From: Piromyces finnis | Lineage: Eukaryota > Neocallimastigomycota > Neocallimastigomycetes > Neocallimastigales > Neocallimastigaceae | Reading direction: 5' to 3' | DNA length: 64,000 bases | Assembly: GCA_002104945.1 (NCBI GenBank) | Contig: MCFH01000049.1 | Span: 1 to 64,000, forward strand | In this document: positions 12,990 to 25,816 of the stretch, in pieces | Layout of the letters: each line of letters opens with the position of its first letter | How positions within the stretch are numbered: position 1 is the stretch's first letter | Program-made: the position numbers and the translations under genes | The notes under the pieces: generated by a model | What the model was told of the DNA's origin: nothing | The model's input: only the letters and a program-made list of their open reading frames with translations | Databases searched by the model: none

Positions 12990-14170
12990 TATTAATATAT
13001 ATTTATATTTTTATAATATATTTTTATAATTATTATTATCTTTTTATTTTAGTTTATTTTTTCTATTCTACTGATATTTCTATAATATTTTTAAACTAAA
13101 TTCTTTTTTATTTACTTTTATTACTAATATTTTTTTTAATATTCACTCTTTTTTTAATATGTAATAAAATAACTTTTACTTTGTTGATTTTTTATATCAT
13201 TCATATTATACACTGACTTTATTATCTTTTACTTAAATATAGTAAAATAAAAGTTTCATATTATACACTGACTTTATTATCTTTTACTTAAATATAGTAA
13301 AATAAAAGTTTCATATTCCACTATTTATTTTAATTCCTTTTAATTATTATCATATAGATATCAATTTTTATAAAAAATAAAAAAAAAAAAAAACTATTAT
13401 TAGAAACTTAATTGAACCATCTTTGTGGTTGGTTCTTTTAATTTCACAATTGGTTATAAATCTTTCTTTTCAAAGTATAAATGCAACATCTTTTTAAAAT
13501 TATATAATAATAGGTTTTTTTATTTCAATTAAGCAATAATTATTTAAATATTTCTAGCAAGGTTTATGATAAACCCTCATTTCCCTCTATGTTTATAATA
13601 AATAATAAAAAGCAGTAACAAAGATTATAATCCATTTCCTAATTAAATAGGTTTTATACTCTGAAAACTTTCTTTTTTATCATCTTTTTTTTATATTCCT
13701 TCCTCTTTTTTTAAAAAATTAAATAATAATAGAATACTTACCTTTATGACTATCAAGCTGACAACTAGCCTTTTCTTTTTAATATTTAAAAAAAAATTAA
13801 AAAAAAAAAAATAAAAAAAAGAGAAATTCTTTTTTATTTATTTATTTTTAATTTTAATTTAAAATAATCAATGGCGTATATATAATAATGTTTATTATAA
13901 TATATGTAATTCATTTATAATATATGTCATAATATAATAAAATATTGGAAATTAAATTGAAGAATTTAAGATCAATTTTAATTAAAAAATGGAATAAATT
14001 TTTAAAAAAATTTCTAATTTTTAAAAATAATTTAAAATGAATGAATATTATTGGTCAATAGTTTAATGAACCACATTAAAAATATTTTAATATAAAAGAA
14101 AGAAAAATTTCAAAAAAATTAAAAAACTTTTCTTCTTTTTTTATTATTAAAAAAGGAAGGGTTAAAAGTT
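12990..14170 (-). repeat. Outer inverted repeat, right arm
   Basis: Reverse complement of 1190-2312. The short ORF at 12899-13099 overlapping it is low-complexity. This arm differs from the left one by a 55-bp tandem duplication at 13206-13315 and by small indels. Confidence 0.85.
13206..13315. repeat. 55-bp tandem duplication inside the right arm
   Basis: The unit starting TTATACACTGACTTTATTAT occurs at 13206 and again at 13261. The left arm (about 2050-2110) carries the unit only once, so the duplication happened after the arms diverged. Confidence 0.85.
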
Positions 14171-16451
14171 GATACTAATAAAAATACTTTAAATATGAAT
14201 TTTGCAAATTCACAAAAAAAAAAAAAATAATTCAACGTTCATTGCTGGTGATGGAAAATTTTCATTTTCATTGTAGGAATGAAGGAAAAAAAATAAAATT
14301 AAACAAATGCTTCTTTTTGAAATTGTACTTTTACTTTTTAAAAACTTATTTATCATAAATGATTAAACTAATGGAATCTATTTTGTTGATAATATTTATA
14401 ATACTATGTAGGCTAAATTTACATATGTAAATATTATTAAATTACTAATCGTGATAAATATTTTAATGGATTTAAAGATATAAATATATTGAATAGTCTT
14501 CAATTAAAAAAATGGTAATGTTAAGTAAAAGATTATTTACATTTATAGTTCGTTGTTATTACTTTAAATTTTTAAAAAATATGAATTTAATTTGATATAA
14601 TGTTATTTAATAAATTATAATATTTATTTATTATACATATTTACTAACTATTTATTTCGATTAAATTGAACTTTACTACCTTAAATAGCAAAGTATAATT
14701 TTAAATACATAATTTATTTATATTATTTTTATTATTTACTTTAATATTAACGACCAATATCTTAAACAATTTAAACTGTGCATTTGAGTATCATTAATAG
14801 TTATATTATTAATATAATAATAAGGTATTAATATATTAATGCTTAATATGATAATTGCTATAATATTCAACTTAGTAACACTAAGTTTGATTAAGATTAT
14901 CTATTGAATGATAATAATAAAAAATAGTAATATAAATATATATATATAATTTCCTCTGTTTAATAAATAGGTAAATGTTTAATTTTTAATAATTCTATAA
15001 TAATTCTATACTTAAGTTTTATTTTATTCAAATTCAAAATAATAAAATACACAATAAATAATTTAATAAATAAATACCAAATAAACAAATAGGTAAATCA
15101 ATAGAGAATATGTTTCATTTTTATCTTTTAAATAAATCAATTAATAGTTAAACTTTGTTCAATTTAAATTATACTTAAACTTTTACCTTTTTTTTTTTTT
15201 AAATTTAAATTCACTATAGATTAACAGTAAAATAAAAATATTATAATAAAAATTTATTGGTGGCTAAGTTAAAAAAAATAAAAATTCAATTTTTAATATT
15301 TTCAAAGATTAGTAGGATTACATTTATAAATATATTTCTTCAACCAATAACATTTTTAATTTTATTTTTATTATCGACATTAGTAGCATTAATTATTAGG
15401 GAAATAGGATAAAATTAATATTTACACTATTCTAAAAAGAAAGGTGTAAGAGCTATATTTTTTTCAATTTCAATTAAAAAAATACTATTTTATTCAATTT
15501 TGTACTAAAAATTAAATAAAATATTATTTTTTTTTATTTTTTGTTGAAAATACATTATATAAGATAGTGCTTAAAATATTTAAAAAATAAAGTAATATAG
15601 TAATTAAAAATTATTAAGATGCAACATTTTTTCATAACAATATAGATGTAATTTAGAATCTTTATTTAAATTATTGATATAGTTAATGATTAATATATAT
15701 TACAACTTTTGAAGAATATAAATATTGATGAAATTAAATTTACTATCTCTGTCATTTTTAAGTTGCAAAGCTTTGAATTTAAATTTTTAAAATATTGACT
15801 TTCTCTAACTATTTTGATAGTTAATGATATTCTTAGTACATTATATTAATTGATATATATTTATATATTTTAATATAAACATGAATCTTTTGAATTATCT
15901 AATAACCTTTTCTAATATATTTATTTTTTAGTATTAGTGAATTTTAAGGAAATTCAAAATTTATAAAGCTGTTCAATAAATTATAATTTAACTCAAAAGA
16001 TAATTGGAAAAACTTATTTAATTTCATTTATAAAATTATAAAAAATATAAATCAATCAAGTTTCAATTTTAAATTGTAAGATATTAACATTTAATTCATT
16101 TTGTAAATACATCCTTTTTTGATAATAGTAAAATTTAGGACAACATTTTATTATTATTTAGTATCACAACAAATATATAAAAAGTTTAGTTTGTGGCTTT
16201 ATTCTAATAAAAATTTGAAAAGTTTTTATTATTAGTTTTTTTTTAGAACAATATTATATATTAAATTTATTAATTATTAACCATTTAAAATGTAAAATAA
16301 AAAAAGTAAAAAAAAAATTATAAAAGAAAACAATAAGAAACAAGAAAAATATTACTATCTTTTTCATAACAAATAAAAAATAATAATAAGTAAACATAAC
16401 AAAAAGAGTAATTAATTGAAAATAGTTTAAAATAAGAGAAAAATTTAAAAA
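14171..16451. other. Intergenic with a weak dispersed repeat
   Basis: No gene. About 14440-14520 resembles 19610-19690 in direct orientation (both contain GTAATGTTAAGTAA). About 14305-14420 resembles the reverse complement of 19800-19905 (GTTGATAATATTTATAATA). The LRR pseudogene lies between these matches. The remainder is A/T-rich sequence up to the A-rich leader of the pseudogene. Confidence 0.4.
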
Positions 16452-18985
16452 ATGGTAGAAAGGAATAAAAATCCAATTTCATTATCATTAATGGTTTCTG
16501 ATGAAGCTATTAAAATAGATGAGTCAGAAACAATAAATATTATGATAGATGAATTAAAAAAAATCCATGTAAAAAATTCACTATTCAAAATTTAAAAAAT
16601 TAGTAATTAATAATAATCGATATGTCTATCAAGATATTGACAATAATATTAGGAAAAATATTAAAAATTTTTTTCTATTTTATTTGAGAAAGCTATTAAT
16701 ATGGATATATTAGAAATAAGTAATGTATATACAATAGAACTTCCCAAAGAAATAGAATGGTTAACAAAATTAACCGATTTAAATCTTAAACATAATTATA
16801 TATCTGAATTACCAAGAGAAATAGGAAACTTGACCAATTTAATAAATTTAACTGTTGAATATAATGATTTGATAGAATTACCAAAAGAAATAGGAAATCT
16901 AATCAATTTGATAAATTTATCTCTTGAATCTAAATGGATTGTAAAACTACCCAAAGAAATAGGAAATTTGACCAATTTAAATGTTAGCCATAATAGACTT
17001 AATGAAATACCAAAAGAGATAGGAAACTTGATTAAATTAACAAATATAAGTCTTAAACATAATGAATTAAACAAATTACCAAAAGAAATAGGAAATTTAA
17101 CTAGTTTAACTAGTTTAAACCTTTGCCAAAATCAGCTTTGTAAATTACCAAAAGAAATAGGAAATTTAATTCATTTAACTACTTTAAATATTAATGAAAA
17201 TCAAATAATAGAATTTCCAAAAGAAATTATGAATTTAAAAAAATTATCTTTATTTATGTATAAATTAAATCATTTAACCAAATCACCAGAAAAAATAGGG
17301 TGTTTATCTAATTTAAAATGTTTAAATCTTTTTAATAATGGATTAAAGGAATTACCAAAAGAAATAGGAAATTTAAATCATTTAAATATTAAAGGTAATC
17401 ATTCAATAAAATTCGCTGGAGAAATTAAAGGTTTATACAATTTAACAAACTTAAATCTAGAGGAAATTCAATTAGAAAATATTCCAAAAGGGATATTATA
17501 ATTAACCAGATTAGAGATTCTAAACCTTGGATGTAACAAATTAACAGAAATACCAAAGGAAATGAAAAATCTTACAAATTTGACTTTTTTAAATCTTAAA
17601 TTTAACCAAATAACTGAATTATCAAACAAAATAGGAAAACTTTCGAATTTAATAGCATTAAATTTAATACATAATGAATTAACTAAATGACCAAAAGAAA
17701 TAAAGAAAATGAAAAATTTATCAAATTTATATCTTTCTATTAATCATATTACAGTATTACCAGAGGAAATAGAAAATTTAACAAATTTAAAAGAATTCTT
17801 TCTAGATGATAATAAATTAACTGAACTACCAAAAAAAATAGAAAGTCTTACCAAACGAACAAAATTATATCTTCATTATAACCAAATTGCTGAAATCCCA
17901 AAATAAATTGGAAACCAAACAAAATTAACGAAATTAAATCTTGAAAATAATCAACTACCAGAAGAAATTGAAATTTTACTAATTTAAAAGATTTGAATTT
18001 TAAAAACAATAAAATGGTCGTAGTATCAAAACAAATCAAAAGTTTAACTAATTTAGTAGTATTGAGTCTAGATAATAACCAATTAAGTGAATTGCCAGAA
18101 GAAATAGGAAATCTAACAAATTTAAAAGGTTTACAGATTAATAATAATAACATAACTAAATTACCAAAAGAAATTGGGAATTTAAATAATTTAACAAAGT
18201 TATCACTTTCTAATAATGAACTAATTGAAATAACGAAAGAAATTGGAAGATTGACTGAGTTATCATGGTTACGTTTAGATGAAAATAAATTAACCAAATT
18301 ACCAAAAGAAATAGGGAATTTAACTGCTTTATATAGCTTAAATATTGGTAATAATAAAATAACAGAAATACCAAAAGAAGTAGAAAAATTAACTAGTTTA
18401 TATAATTTAATTGTTAATAATAATGACTTTAATAATAAATTATTAGTAAAATACCCTGCCCAAAAAGAAGAATTAGCACGGTTAATAAAACTTGATGTTG
18501 ATGAACCTTTATCTATTATACAATATGATTACACCTTTGAAAGTAAAGAAATAAATTTTAGAAAAAGAAAATTAACAGAATTACCCCATGATATATTAAA
18601 TATGAAAACCTTAGATAGTATGGATATAAGCGATAATCAATTAACAAATATACCTCTTTATTAGTCCCAATATAAGAAAAATAGATATGCATAATAATAA
18701 CTTTCAAAACATATCAGATAATATATGGAGTTTACATCATTTGAAAGAAATTATTTTAGATAATAATATTTTTACTCCAGAATATAAAAAATAAACAGAG
18801 TAAAACTTTTCCTAAATCCAAATAATTATATATATATTATCGTAAAACTCCTTGTTTTAAGTAAAATAAAATGTCCACTTTCAGATAATGATTTAATTAG
18901 AATATTTGATTTTTCCCATGTTTATTTATCACGTAAGTCAAATATCCCAAAATGGATGAAATCATTACATTTTTCTTATAATTAA
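16452..18985 (+). pseudogene. Broken paralogue of the intronless LRR gene
   Basis: The ATG at 16452 opens a frame matching the N-terminus of the 8246 gene (MVSDEAIKIDESE... followed by IMIDELKKIHV). Frame shifts follow near 16575 and 16675. A 266-codon LRR stretch starts at 16701 and stops at 17499-17501. The LRR match then continues past in-frame stops at 17688-17690 and 17904-17906, another shift near 17970-17985, an intact stretch at 17993-18664, and a final shift before a recognisable C-terminus (LSDNDLIRIFDFSHVYLS) ending at 18985. About 25 repeats of the LPKEIGNLTNL type remain. At least seven lesions spread over the length argue for a true pseudogene and against a single sequencing error. 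Confidence 0.88.
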
Positions 18986-21900
18986 TTTTTTTTTTTAGTT
19001 TCTATCATTCATTATAATTATAATGATTATATATTATATATTCACTTTTTATTAATATTAAATTTAATAAAAAAGATAAATCATATAGGAAGAAGCTATA
19101 ATCATTATACAACTACTACATCTGCTATTATTATTATTATTACTACAAATAATATTATATTTAATTATTATATTGTATTATTTAAATATTTTCTTTGTGA
19201 CAACAGTAAAATAAAAAAAGAAAACCATCACTTTATCAAAAATTTAATGAAAAAAAAAACAACTTACTTTTATTTATACTTAACAGTATATTTTGATAAT
19301 AAATCTGAATGTGTCTTGAAATATTATTTTAAACAGATGCATTATATTAATACAATAATATTAAAAAAAAGGTTTATATGCAATAAATTTTTTTTTCTAA
19401 AATTGTATATAAATAATAATGTATTGATATTTAAATATAATAAGATATATATTCAATAGATAAGTTTCAAATTATTATAACCTTTCCTATATATAGTTAA
19501 TACTATTATTATTCAATTTATGTATTCTAAATAGATAATGAATAAATTTATATTAACCTTATAATATACATTTACTTATTTTATTTATTCCATAATTTTT
19601 TTTATTAGTCATTAAAGGTATAAATGTTTTGAATGGTTTTTTAACTAAAGAAATAGTAATGTTAAGTAATAGTTTATGTAATATTATTAATTCATTATAA
19701 TTTTATTATTATTACTATTTATTTTAATATAATTAAAAAGATTTTTAAATCAATATTAAAATTATAGAAAAAATAAACTAAAAATCCATTATATATATAA
19801 ATTTAACCCCTACAAAATATTATAAATATTATCAACAATATAGATTTCACTAGTTTAATCGTTTAAATACAAATTCAAAAAGTAACCTTTATTTTTTTTT
19901 ATATAATAATTTAAATTATAATTTTGAAATATATATAAATAAAAAATTCACTAAAAAATTAAAATTTTTTTTAAAAAAAAAAAACAGAATGAAAGAAGAA
20001 AAGCAATTTTATTCATTTTAAAAGTGTAAAGAAAGGAAATTTACTGCAAAATTTATTTATTTAAAATCTTTTCAACGTCATTCAATGCATACTGGAAAAG
20101 TAAAATAAAAGGAAGCATTGTTAATATTTTTAATCTAAAAAAATAAAAAAATATTCAACTGGAGGAACAAGAAAAAACATAATAAAATCAGCAATGAATT
20201 TAATTTATTTGATATTGAACCAATATGAATTAACATTAAACAAAGAAAGAGGTTTATGTAATTGACTTGTCAAAATAGTTTGGATTATTTTTTTTTATTA
20301 TTTTATAGAGTCTTGGTTTTTTTTACATGAGATGAGATTAATTACAATTATAATGCCTAATTTAATAATAATTATATTTGACATATATACCATTATAAAT
20401 AAAATATAATATGAAAAATAATAAAAAAGTAAAATGAATCTATGATTTTAATTTATTTTATTATATCATTTTTTTTTTTTTTTTGTTTATCTAATCTCAT
20501 ATATATCAAATTAATATTAACTATTTTTATAGTATTATTAATACAATAGATTTTATAAACAATATTTCAAAATACTATATGTAAGTAAATAACATTATTT
20601 AAAATTGTTTAATTGCCTGGTTGTAATTAAATTTCTTTTGTGAGGATTTAATAAAATAGTATTATTTCTTTTTTTAATTCATCATCATCATCATTATTAT
20701 TATGGTATAAGTCTGAAGGAAAAAAGAGAGAAAATAACAACAATAACAATGGTGTAAATATTTTAAAGGAATGAACTATTAAAGAAATTTAATAAAAATA
20801 ATGGTTATGTTGATAAAACATGATTTATATGGTGTATGGAATTAAGTGTTGTAGAAATAATAACTTGTCAAAAAAGATTTAGAAAATCATTAAATCTAGT
20901 TATGTTAAATTCTTTTATAGCAAAAACGAAAATGATAAAAAAAGTCAGTTATGAATTTCATATATTTTTAGAAAAAGCGGATATAAAAAAGATTTTTTAA
21001 AAATCTTCAAAGAACGATCCCAGTGATATATTTAAGTTTTTATAATTTTTAAAGATAAAACAAAAGAAGAATTTTAGGAATGTTTTTTAAAATAAAAATA
21101 GTCGACCTATACGAATTTAATAAGGCACAAAAAAATTAGGTAAATTATATCATAAACGTTATTATTTATTTCATCAATATATATATATATATTTATTTTA
21201 ATTGTTATCCTTCCCTTTGAAACCATTAAATTTAACCATAATAAATTTTATTCATGGCTAGTTTTTTCCTAATAAAAATTGACGAAGGAAGGTTTTAAAT
21301 TTATTATTTTAATATAAATATTTTATTAGAAATTAAATTAATTTTTTTTTATTATTGGTATCTCCCATTGAATAACATCCCCTTTTTTTCAAATTTAACA
21401 TTTCAATACAATGCACTTTAATAATTAAAAAAAAAAGAATGATGCTAAAGAAAATAAAATAAATAATAAAAGGATTTAGCCATAAACAAAACAAAACTTT
21501 TTTTTTTAAGTTATTCTTTAAAATCTAATATTTTTTTTTTTTTTTGAAATTTGGTTTTAAAATGCCTTTTTTTTTTTTATTTTTCAAATTCTTATTTTTT
21601 TTTTAATTTATGCCATTCAATATTAATGTTACACCAATTTAATTACTTATGTTATCATTATTGATGTAACATAAATACTGACGTTTATTGGTTCATACAT
21701 TTTCTTTTATTAAAATTTATATTAATTTTATATTAAACAGAAAAACAAATAAATTATTATTTATAAATAAAAATTCAATTTATTTAATATATTTTAATAA
21801 AAATACAGAAATTTAAATTTCCATAATAAAAAATTAGAAATTAAAAAATTTTTTTTTATATTATTCATAATCATGACTCAAATCATTAATAATTGGTATA

Positions 21901-22264
21901 ACAACCTTTTTTGTTATTAGTTGAATTAAGATTATTGTTTTTATCTTTGTTATTTTTCTTATTATTTATTCATCCTTTCAACCAAGTTTAAATATTTATT
22001 ATTTTAAAAAGAAAGAATTAAAAGAAAATAATCAAATTTTAATTTTATTTAAATTAAAATTTTTGATGATCCATTTTTTGATTATTAAATTTTATTTGAG
22101 AAATTTAATGGTTACACAAAAAAAGGAAAGAATATAAATTGAAGGAAAAATTTTTTTTTTTATTTTTTTGCTAAAAAGGAATTAAAAGTAAAAAAAAAAA
22201 AAAAAAAAAATAAAAAAAATAATATTTATAATAAAGTAAAAAATAAATAAAAAAGTAAATAAAA
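18986..22264. other. Intergenic with one decayed coding trace
   Basis: Mostly AT-rich sequence. At 20835-21010 the plus strand is open for about 60 codons with normal composition (includes LSVVEIITCQKRFRKSLN), and similar sequence continues past stops to about 21100. I do not recognise it, and it may be a gene relic. A 28-nt A-run near 22190-22215 lies in the leader of the next gene. Confidence 0.35.
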
Positions 22265-23269
22265 ATGGGTTTTTTCGATAAATGTTTATGCTGTTTCTGC
22301 TTATCAAAAGAAGAATCAGTTAAAGTTGCTACTTTATCAATGATTGTAAGTTAAATTTCAATAATTCAATATTATATATAAAATTATAATACTAAATTAG
22401 AAAAAGAATATAAATATTTTATTCATTAATACATAATGTTATTTAAAACATATAATGTCGGTAAAATTGATATTAAAAAGATTATAGAAATATTATATTC
22501 TATTTTTCAATTATCCGTAAAGAATTTAGTTTCTTTTGTATTTTCCATTCTTTCAATTGCTCTTATTATATCACTTGTACTCTTTATTATCGGTATCAAA
22601 AATGTAACTATTAATATTTTGAATTATAATATACTTCTTGGATAAAAAATAAATAAATAAAAAAGATTAATATTTAAAATTAGTTACTAAGAAAATAATT
22701 ATTTTTATTTTTATTGTTGTTGTTGATATTATTATATTAGGATAATACAAAATATATAAATCAATTCAAAACATTTTCTGGAACAATTCTTGCTATTCAA
22801 GTAATATTATTAATTAAATCTATTATTAATAGTACTATGGAATATTCAAGTGCTACAGATATCGAGAAAATTGAAGAAATAAAAATTGATATGGAAAATA
22901 ATAATGCTAATATGGATATATCAAATGAAAATATTATTTCCTTAATTAGAACTATTGCTCTTGGAAGTATTATATTATCTATTGTTTTTATTCTCATTGA
23001 TGTAAGTATATAATAAAAAAAACGTCACATACAACTTGAAATATAAATCAATAATAATTATAGATATGATATACTTATTTTAAAATAATTTTTTTTTTAA
23101 TTAGATTGATTACTATATCTCTACTACATATTACATTAAAGAACTTCTTCAAATCATTGATAGTAAAAATATGGCTATGATGAAAGAAGAAAGTATTCAA
23201 ATGATGAACAATTTATCAAGTAATATATCCAATTCTAATAATTTATCATTCTGTTATTCCAATAATTAA
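22265..23269 (+). CDS. Acylated-type multi-pass membrane protein, copy A (209 aa, 4 exons)
   Basis: Exons 22265-22345, 22481-22603, 22741-23001 and 23105-23269, all joined by phase-0 introns with GTAAG/GTAAC donors and AAG/TAG acceptors. The coding sum is 630 nt. The model is supported by the paralogue at 30054, which has exon 1 (27 codons) and exon 3 (87 codons) of exactly the same length. The protein starts MGFFDKCLCCFCL: Gly2 plus a Cys cluster is a typical N-myristoylation and palmitoylation context. Hydrophobic helices fall in exon 2 (about 45-66), early exon 3 and late exon 3, with an acidic loop between, then a DYYxxTxxYI motif and a hydrophilic tail. The function is unknown. I know no named family for it. 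A poly-A leader precedes the ATG. Confidence 0.8.
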
Positions 23270-24171
23270 TCAAATAATTATTATCAATAAATCAAACAAA
23301 TAATAAGAATAATAAAACAATTTATTTATTTAATTTATTAAAAATAAAAGTAAAAAAAAAAAAAAAGTAAAATATCATCATAATTTTTTTTAAAAAAAAT
23401 TATAGTAATGAATCTATAAATCAAAATAACTAAACAAAACAAAACAAAAAAAAAAAAAAAAACATTTTTCGAAATAGTTTCGTCATCTCATTATTTATTA
23501 ATTATGATTTTGATGATTAAACCATTGTATATAAAATAAAATAAAAAATATTGAGTATATTATATTTTTTGTATATAAATACTTAAATAAATATATATAT
23601 ACTTTATAATTATTATAATATAAATACATAAAAAAAAAATTATTAAGATATAAACAAAAATAAAAAATAAAAAGAATTATAGAAACATATTACCATAGAA
23701 ATAGATTATAGAAATCAATAATTACAAATAATAAAAACTAATAATGAAAATAAAAATATTTATTTTTAAATTGACTAAGTTATTTTTTAAAAGATTTTCA
23801 TTTTATTAAATATTTTTTTTTTTATTTATGAAATAGTTGTAGAATGGTAAATTACATTTTCTTTTTATTTTTTTTCTCTCTTATTATATTTAAAATATTT
23901 AAAAACCTACAAGTATTATTATTATTATTATTATTCTAATTATTATTAATGAGCATTCGTTCTTTTTTTTAAATTTAATATAGAAATTTGATTTTTCCAT
24001 ATTAGAATCAATAAAAGCGATTATTGATTCTAATACCTTTTATTATCATTCATTCATGTTTTAATTAGTAATATTAGAATAAAAAATTATTACATGGAAA
24101 TTAATTTTTTTTTAAATATTATAATTTATCGTCAATATTACAAATACTCTTATTTTTATCATACTCTACTA
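23270..24171. other. Convergent intergenic region
   Basis: Separates the plus-strand copy A from the minus-strand 4-TM pair, so both 3' ends face it. A/T-rich, with one clear hairpin at 24001-24034. Nothing else was recognised. Confidence 0.5.
24001..24034. other. Perfect 14-bp stem hairpin between convergent genes
   Basis: ATTAGAATCAATAA (24001-24014) is the exact reverse complement of TTATTGATTCTAAT (24021-24034) with loop AAGCGA. It lies about 140 bp past the stop of the minus-strand gene and about 730 bp past that of copy A. It could act in 3'-end formation, but that is inference. Confidence 0.6.
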
Positions 24172-24999
24172 CTATACTTTACTTTTACTATTTTTTTTAG
24201 CATTTTCATATATATTATCCCATTCCTTATTTAATTTTTCATTATATTTTTTATAAATACGAAAAGAAAGAGATACTTTACAATAAAACTTTAAACATTC
24301 ATAGTCCATAGTAGAATCTAATATATTAACAATAAAAACGTTTTCATTACTTGGAGGATTAACAACGAAAACCTCTCGTAATTTACGATAAATGCGAACA
24401 ACATGCAATTTAAAATAACAAAATTTTACATATTTAAAAAGATGTTCGGACGAAAAAACGGTTTGCGTAATGAGGACTAAAAATTCAAGATTTTTAACTT
24501 CAACCAATAAGAAAACAAATAAAACAATAATAACAAATGCTTTAAGACTTTCAAAAATAGTCATTTTTTTTACTATAAATTTCGTGAAAAATACATTTTC
24601 AAAAGTATTAAGACCCATTTTTTTTATTGATTCTTTTTCTTCATTATTATAATAGTCTCTGGAAGTTGTTTTATCAGTAATTGCTACATTAAAGGAATCC
24701 TTGATAAATACCTTTCTTCGTTCGTTTTCAGCCACATTTTTATAGTAAATATCGTTAAAATTAGTCAAGAGGATGTAGGTCAAACTAGTTAAAATATTTA
24801 TTATAAAGAATAAATCTTGATATTCAAATTCAATAATTGTAATACCGGATACCACCAAATTAATGTAAAATAAAAAATCTGTAATATTTTCTAAAGTATC
24901 AACTCTTTTAAATAGTTTACCAACATCATCTTTTTCTTTTTGACCTTTTTCAATTTTTTCCTTTGTTATATTATTATTTTCATTATAAAGGTTAATTTG
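24172..24999 (-). pseudogene. 4-TM membrane protein, downstream copy lacking an ATG
   Basis: This frame is open from 24999 to the stop at 24172 and aligns along its whole length with the 25816 gene, including DDVGKLF near the start, an ERRK motif, YYNNEEKESIKKMG, and an SLSFRIYKKYN...LNKEWD C-terminus. No ATG precedes the homology: the in-frame codon upstream of 24999 is a stop, and the only nearby ATG (about 24982) is out of frame. The first in-frame Met lies after the second TM helix. Upstream it overlaps the last codons of its neighbour in another frame. Either the first exon or start has been lost, it is read by a non-ATG start, or an unseen splice joins it. Predicted TM pairs lie at the N-terminal third and around the middle. 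Confidence 0.6.
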
Positions 25000-25816
25000 T
25001 TAAAGTTTCTATTTTTTTATGATAAATAATGTCCCATTCTTTTGACAGAGTAGGATTGTACTTTTCAAAAATACGTGAAGAAAGAGATATTTTACAAAAA
25101 TATTTCAAGCATTCATAATTCATTGTACAATCAAGAATACGAGCTATGAAAATATTTTCTTCTTTAGGTGGAGAAAGGATAAAAATATTGTAGATCTCGT
25201 CATAAATAAGTTCCACTTGAGTTTTGAAATGACGAAATTTAAGAAATTTAAATATAAATTCAAATAAAAATAAAGTTTGACTAAAAATTAATTCAAATCC
25301 TTTTAAATCTTTTACTTGGACAAGTAAAATGAGGAAAATAATAGAAATTGTTGTTATTTTTATTGTTTCACCTCGAGCCATTTTATTTGAAATAAAACGA
25401 GTAAAAAATAAATTTTCAAAACAATTTACACCCATTTTTTTAATGGATTCTTTTTCCAAATTATTATAATAATTTTTTGTTTCATTTTCTGTAATATTGA
25501 CATTAAATGAATTTTTGAGGAATCCTTTACGACGTTCAATTTCTACTGAATTTTTTAAATAAATATTAATGAGATTTGTCATAATAACATAACTTGTACT
25601 CAAAAAAATTGTTGTGAAAATGAAATAATTTTGAAATGGTGATGTAATTAATGATGGTACTAATATACCAAAATTGATATATACTAATGTATTGGCTATG
25701 GTTTCATAAAAATTAATTTTATCATAAAGTTTACCAATATCATCTATGACTACAATTTCTTTTTCTTTTTTTTTTTTTGTTTCGTTTCTTAAAGCATCCT
25801 TTTTATTATCCGCCAT
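24992..25816 (-). CDS. Conserved 4-TM membrane protein (274 aa)
   Basis: Intronless ORF with ATG at 25816, preceded by a 28-nt T-run on the plus strand (an A-rich leader). The N-terminus is charged (residues 1-35, KKKKEKE). TM helices fall at about 41-60, 64-86, 157-175 and 182-202, separated by a conserved loop with ERRK, NSFNVNIT and YYNNLEKESIKKMG. The C-terminal region is soluble and ends SKEWDIIYHK. Two TM pairs around a cytosolic-type loop suggest a pore or sensor in a membrane. I do not recognise a named family. It reminds me of hypothetical 4-TM proteins of bacteria, so bacterial origin is possible, but this rests on memory only. A degenerate tandem copy lies directly downstream. Confidence 0.82.
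   Translation of the reverse strand: MADNKKDALRNETKKKKEKEIVVIDDIGKLYDKINFYETIANTLVYINFGILVPSLITSPFQNYFIFTTIFLSTSYVIMTNLINIYLKNSVEIERRKGFLKNSFNVNITENETKNYYNNLEKESIKKMGVNCFENLFFTRFISNKMARGETIKITTISIIFLILLVQVKDLKGFELIFSQTLFLFEFIFKFLKFRHFKTQVELIYDEIYNIFILSPPKEENIFIARILDCTMNYECLKYFCKISLSSRIFEKYNPTLSKEWDIIYHKKIETLTN

Noticed and set aside
12481-13099. Two short plus-strand ORFs (68 and 66 codons)
   Set aside because: They are composed of Tyr/Ile/Phe from T-rich low-complexity DNA, and the second overlaps the end of an inverted repeat arm.
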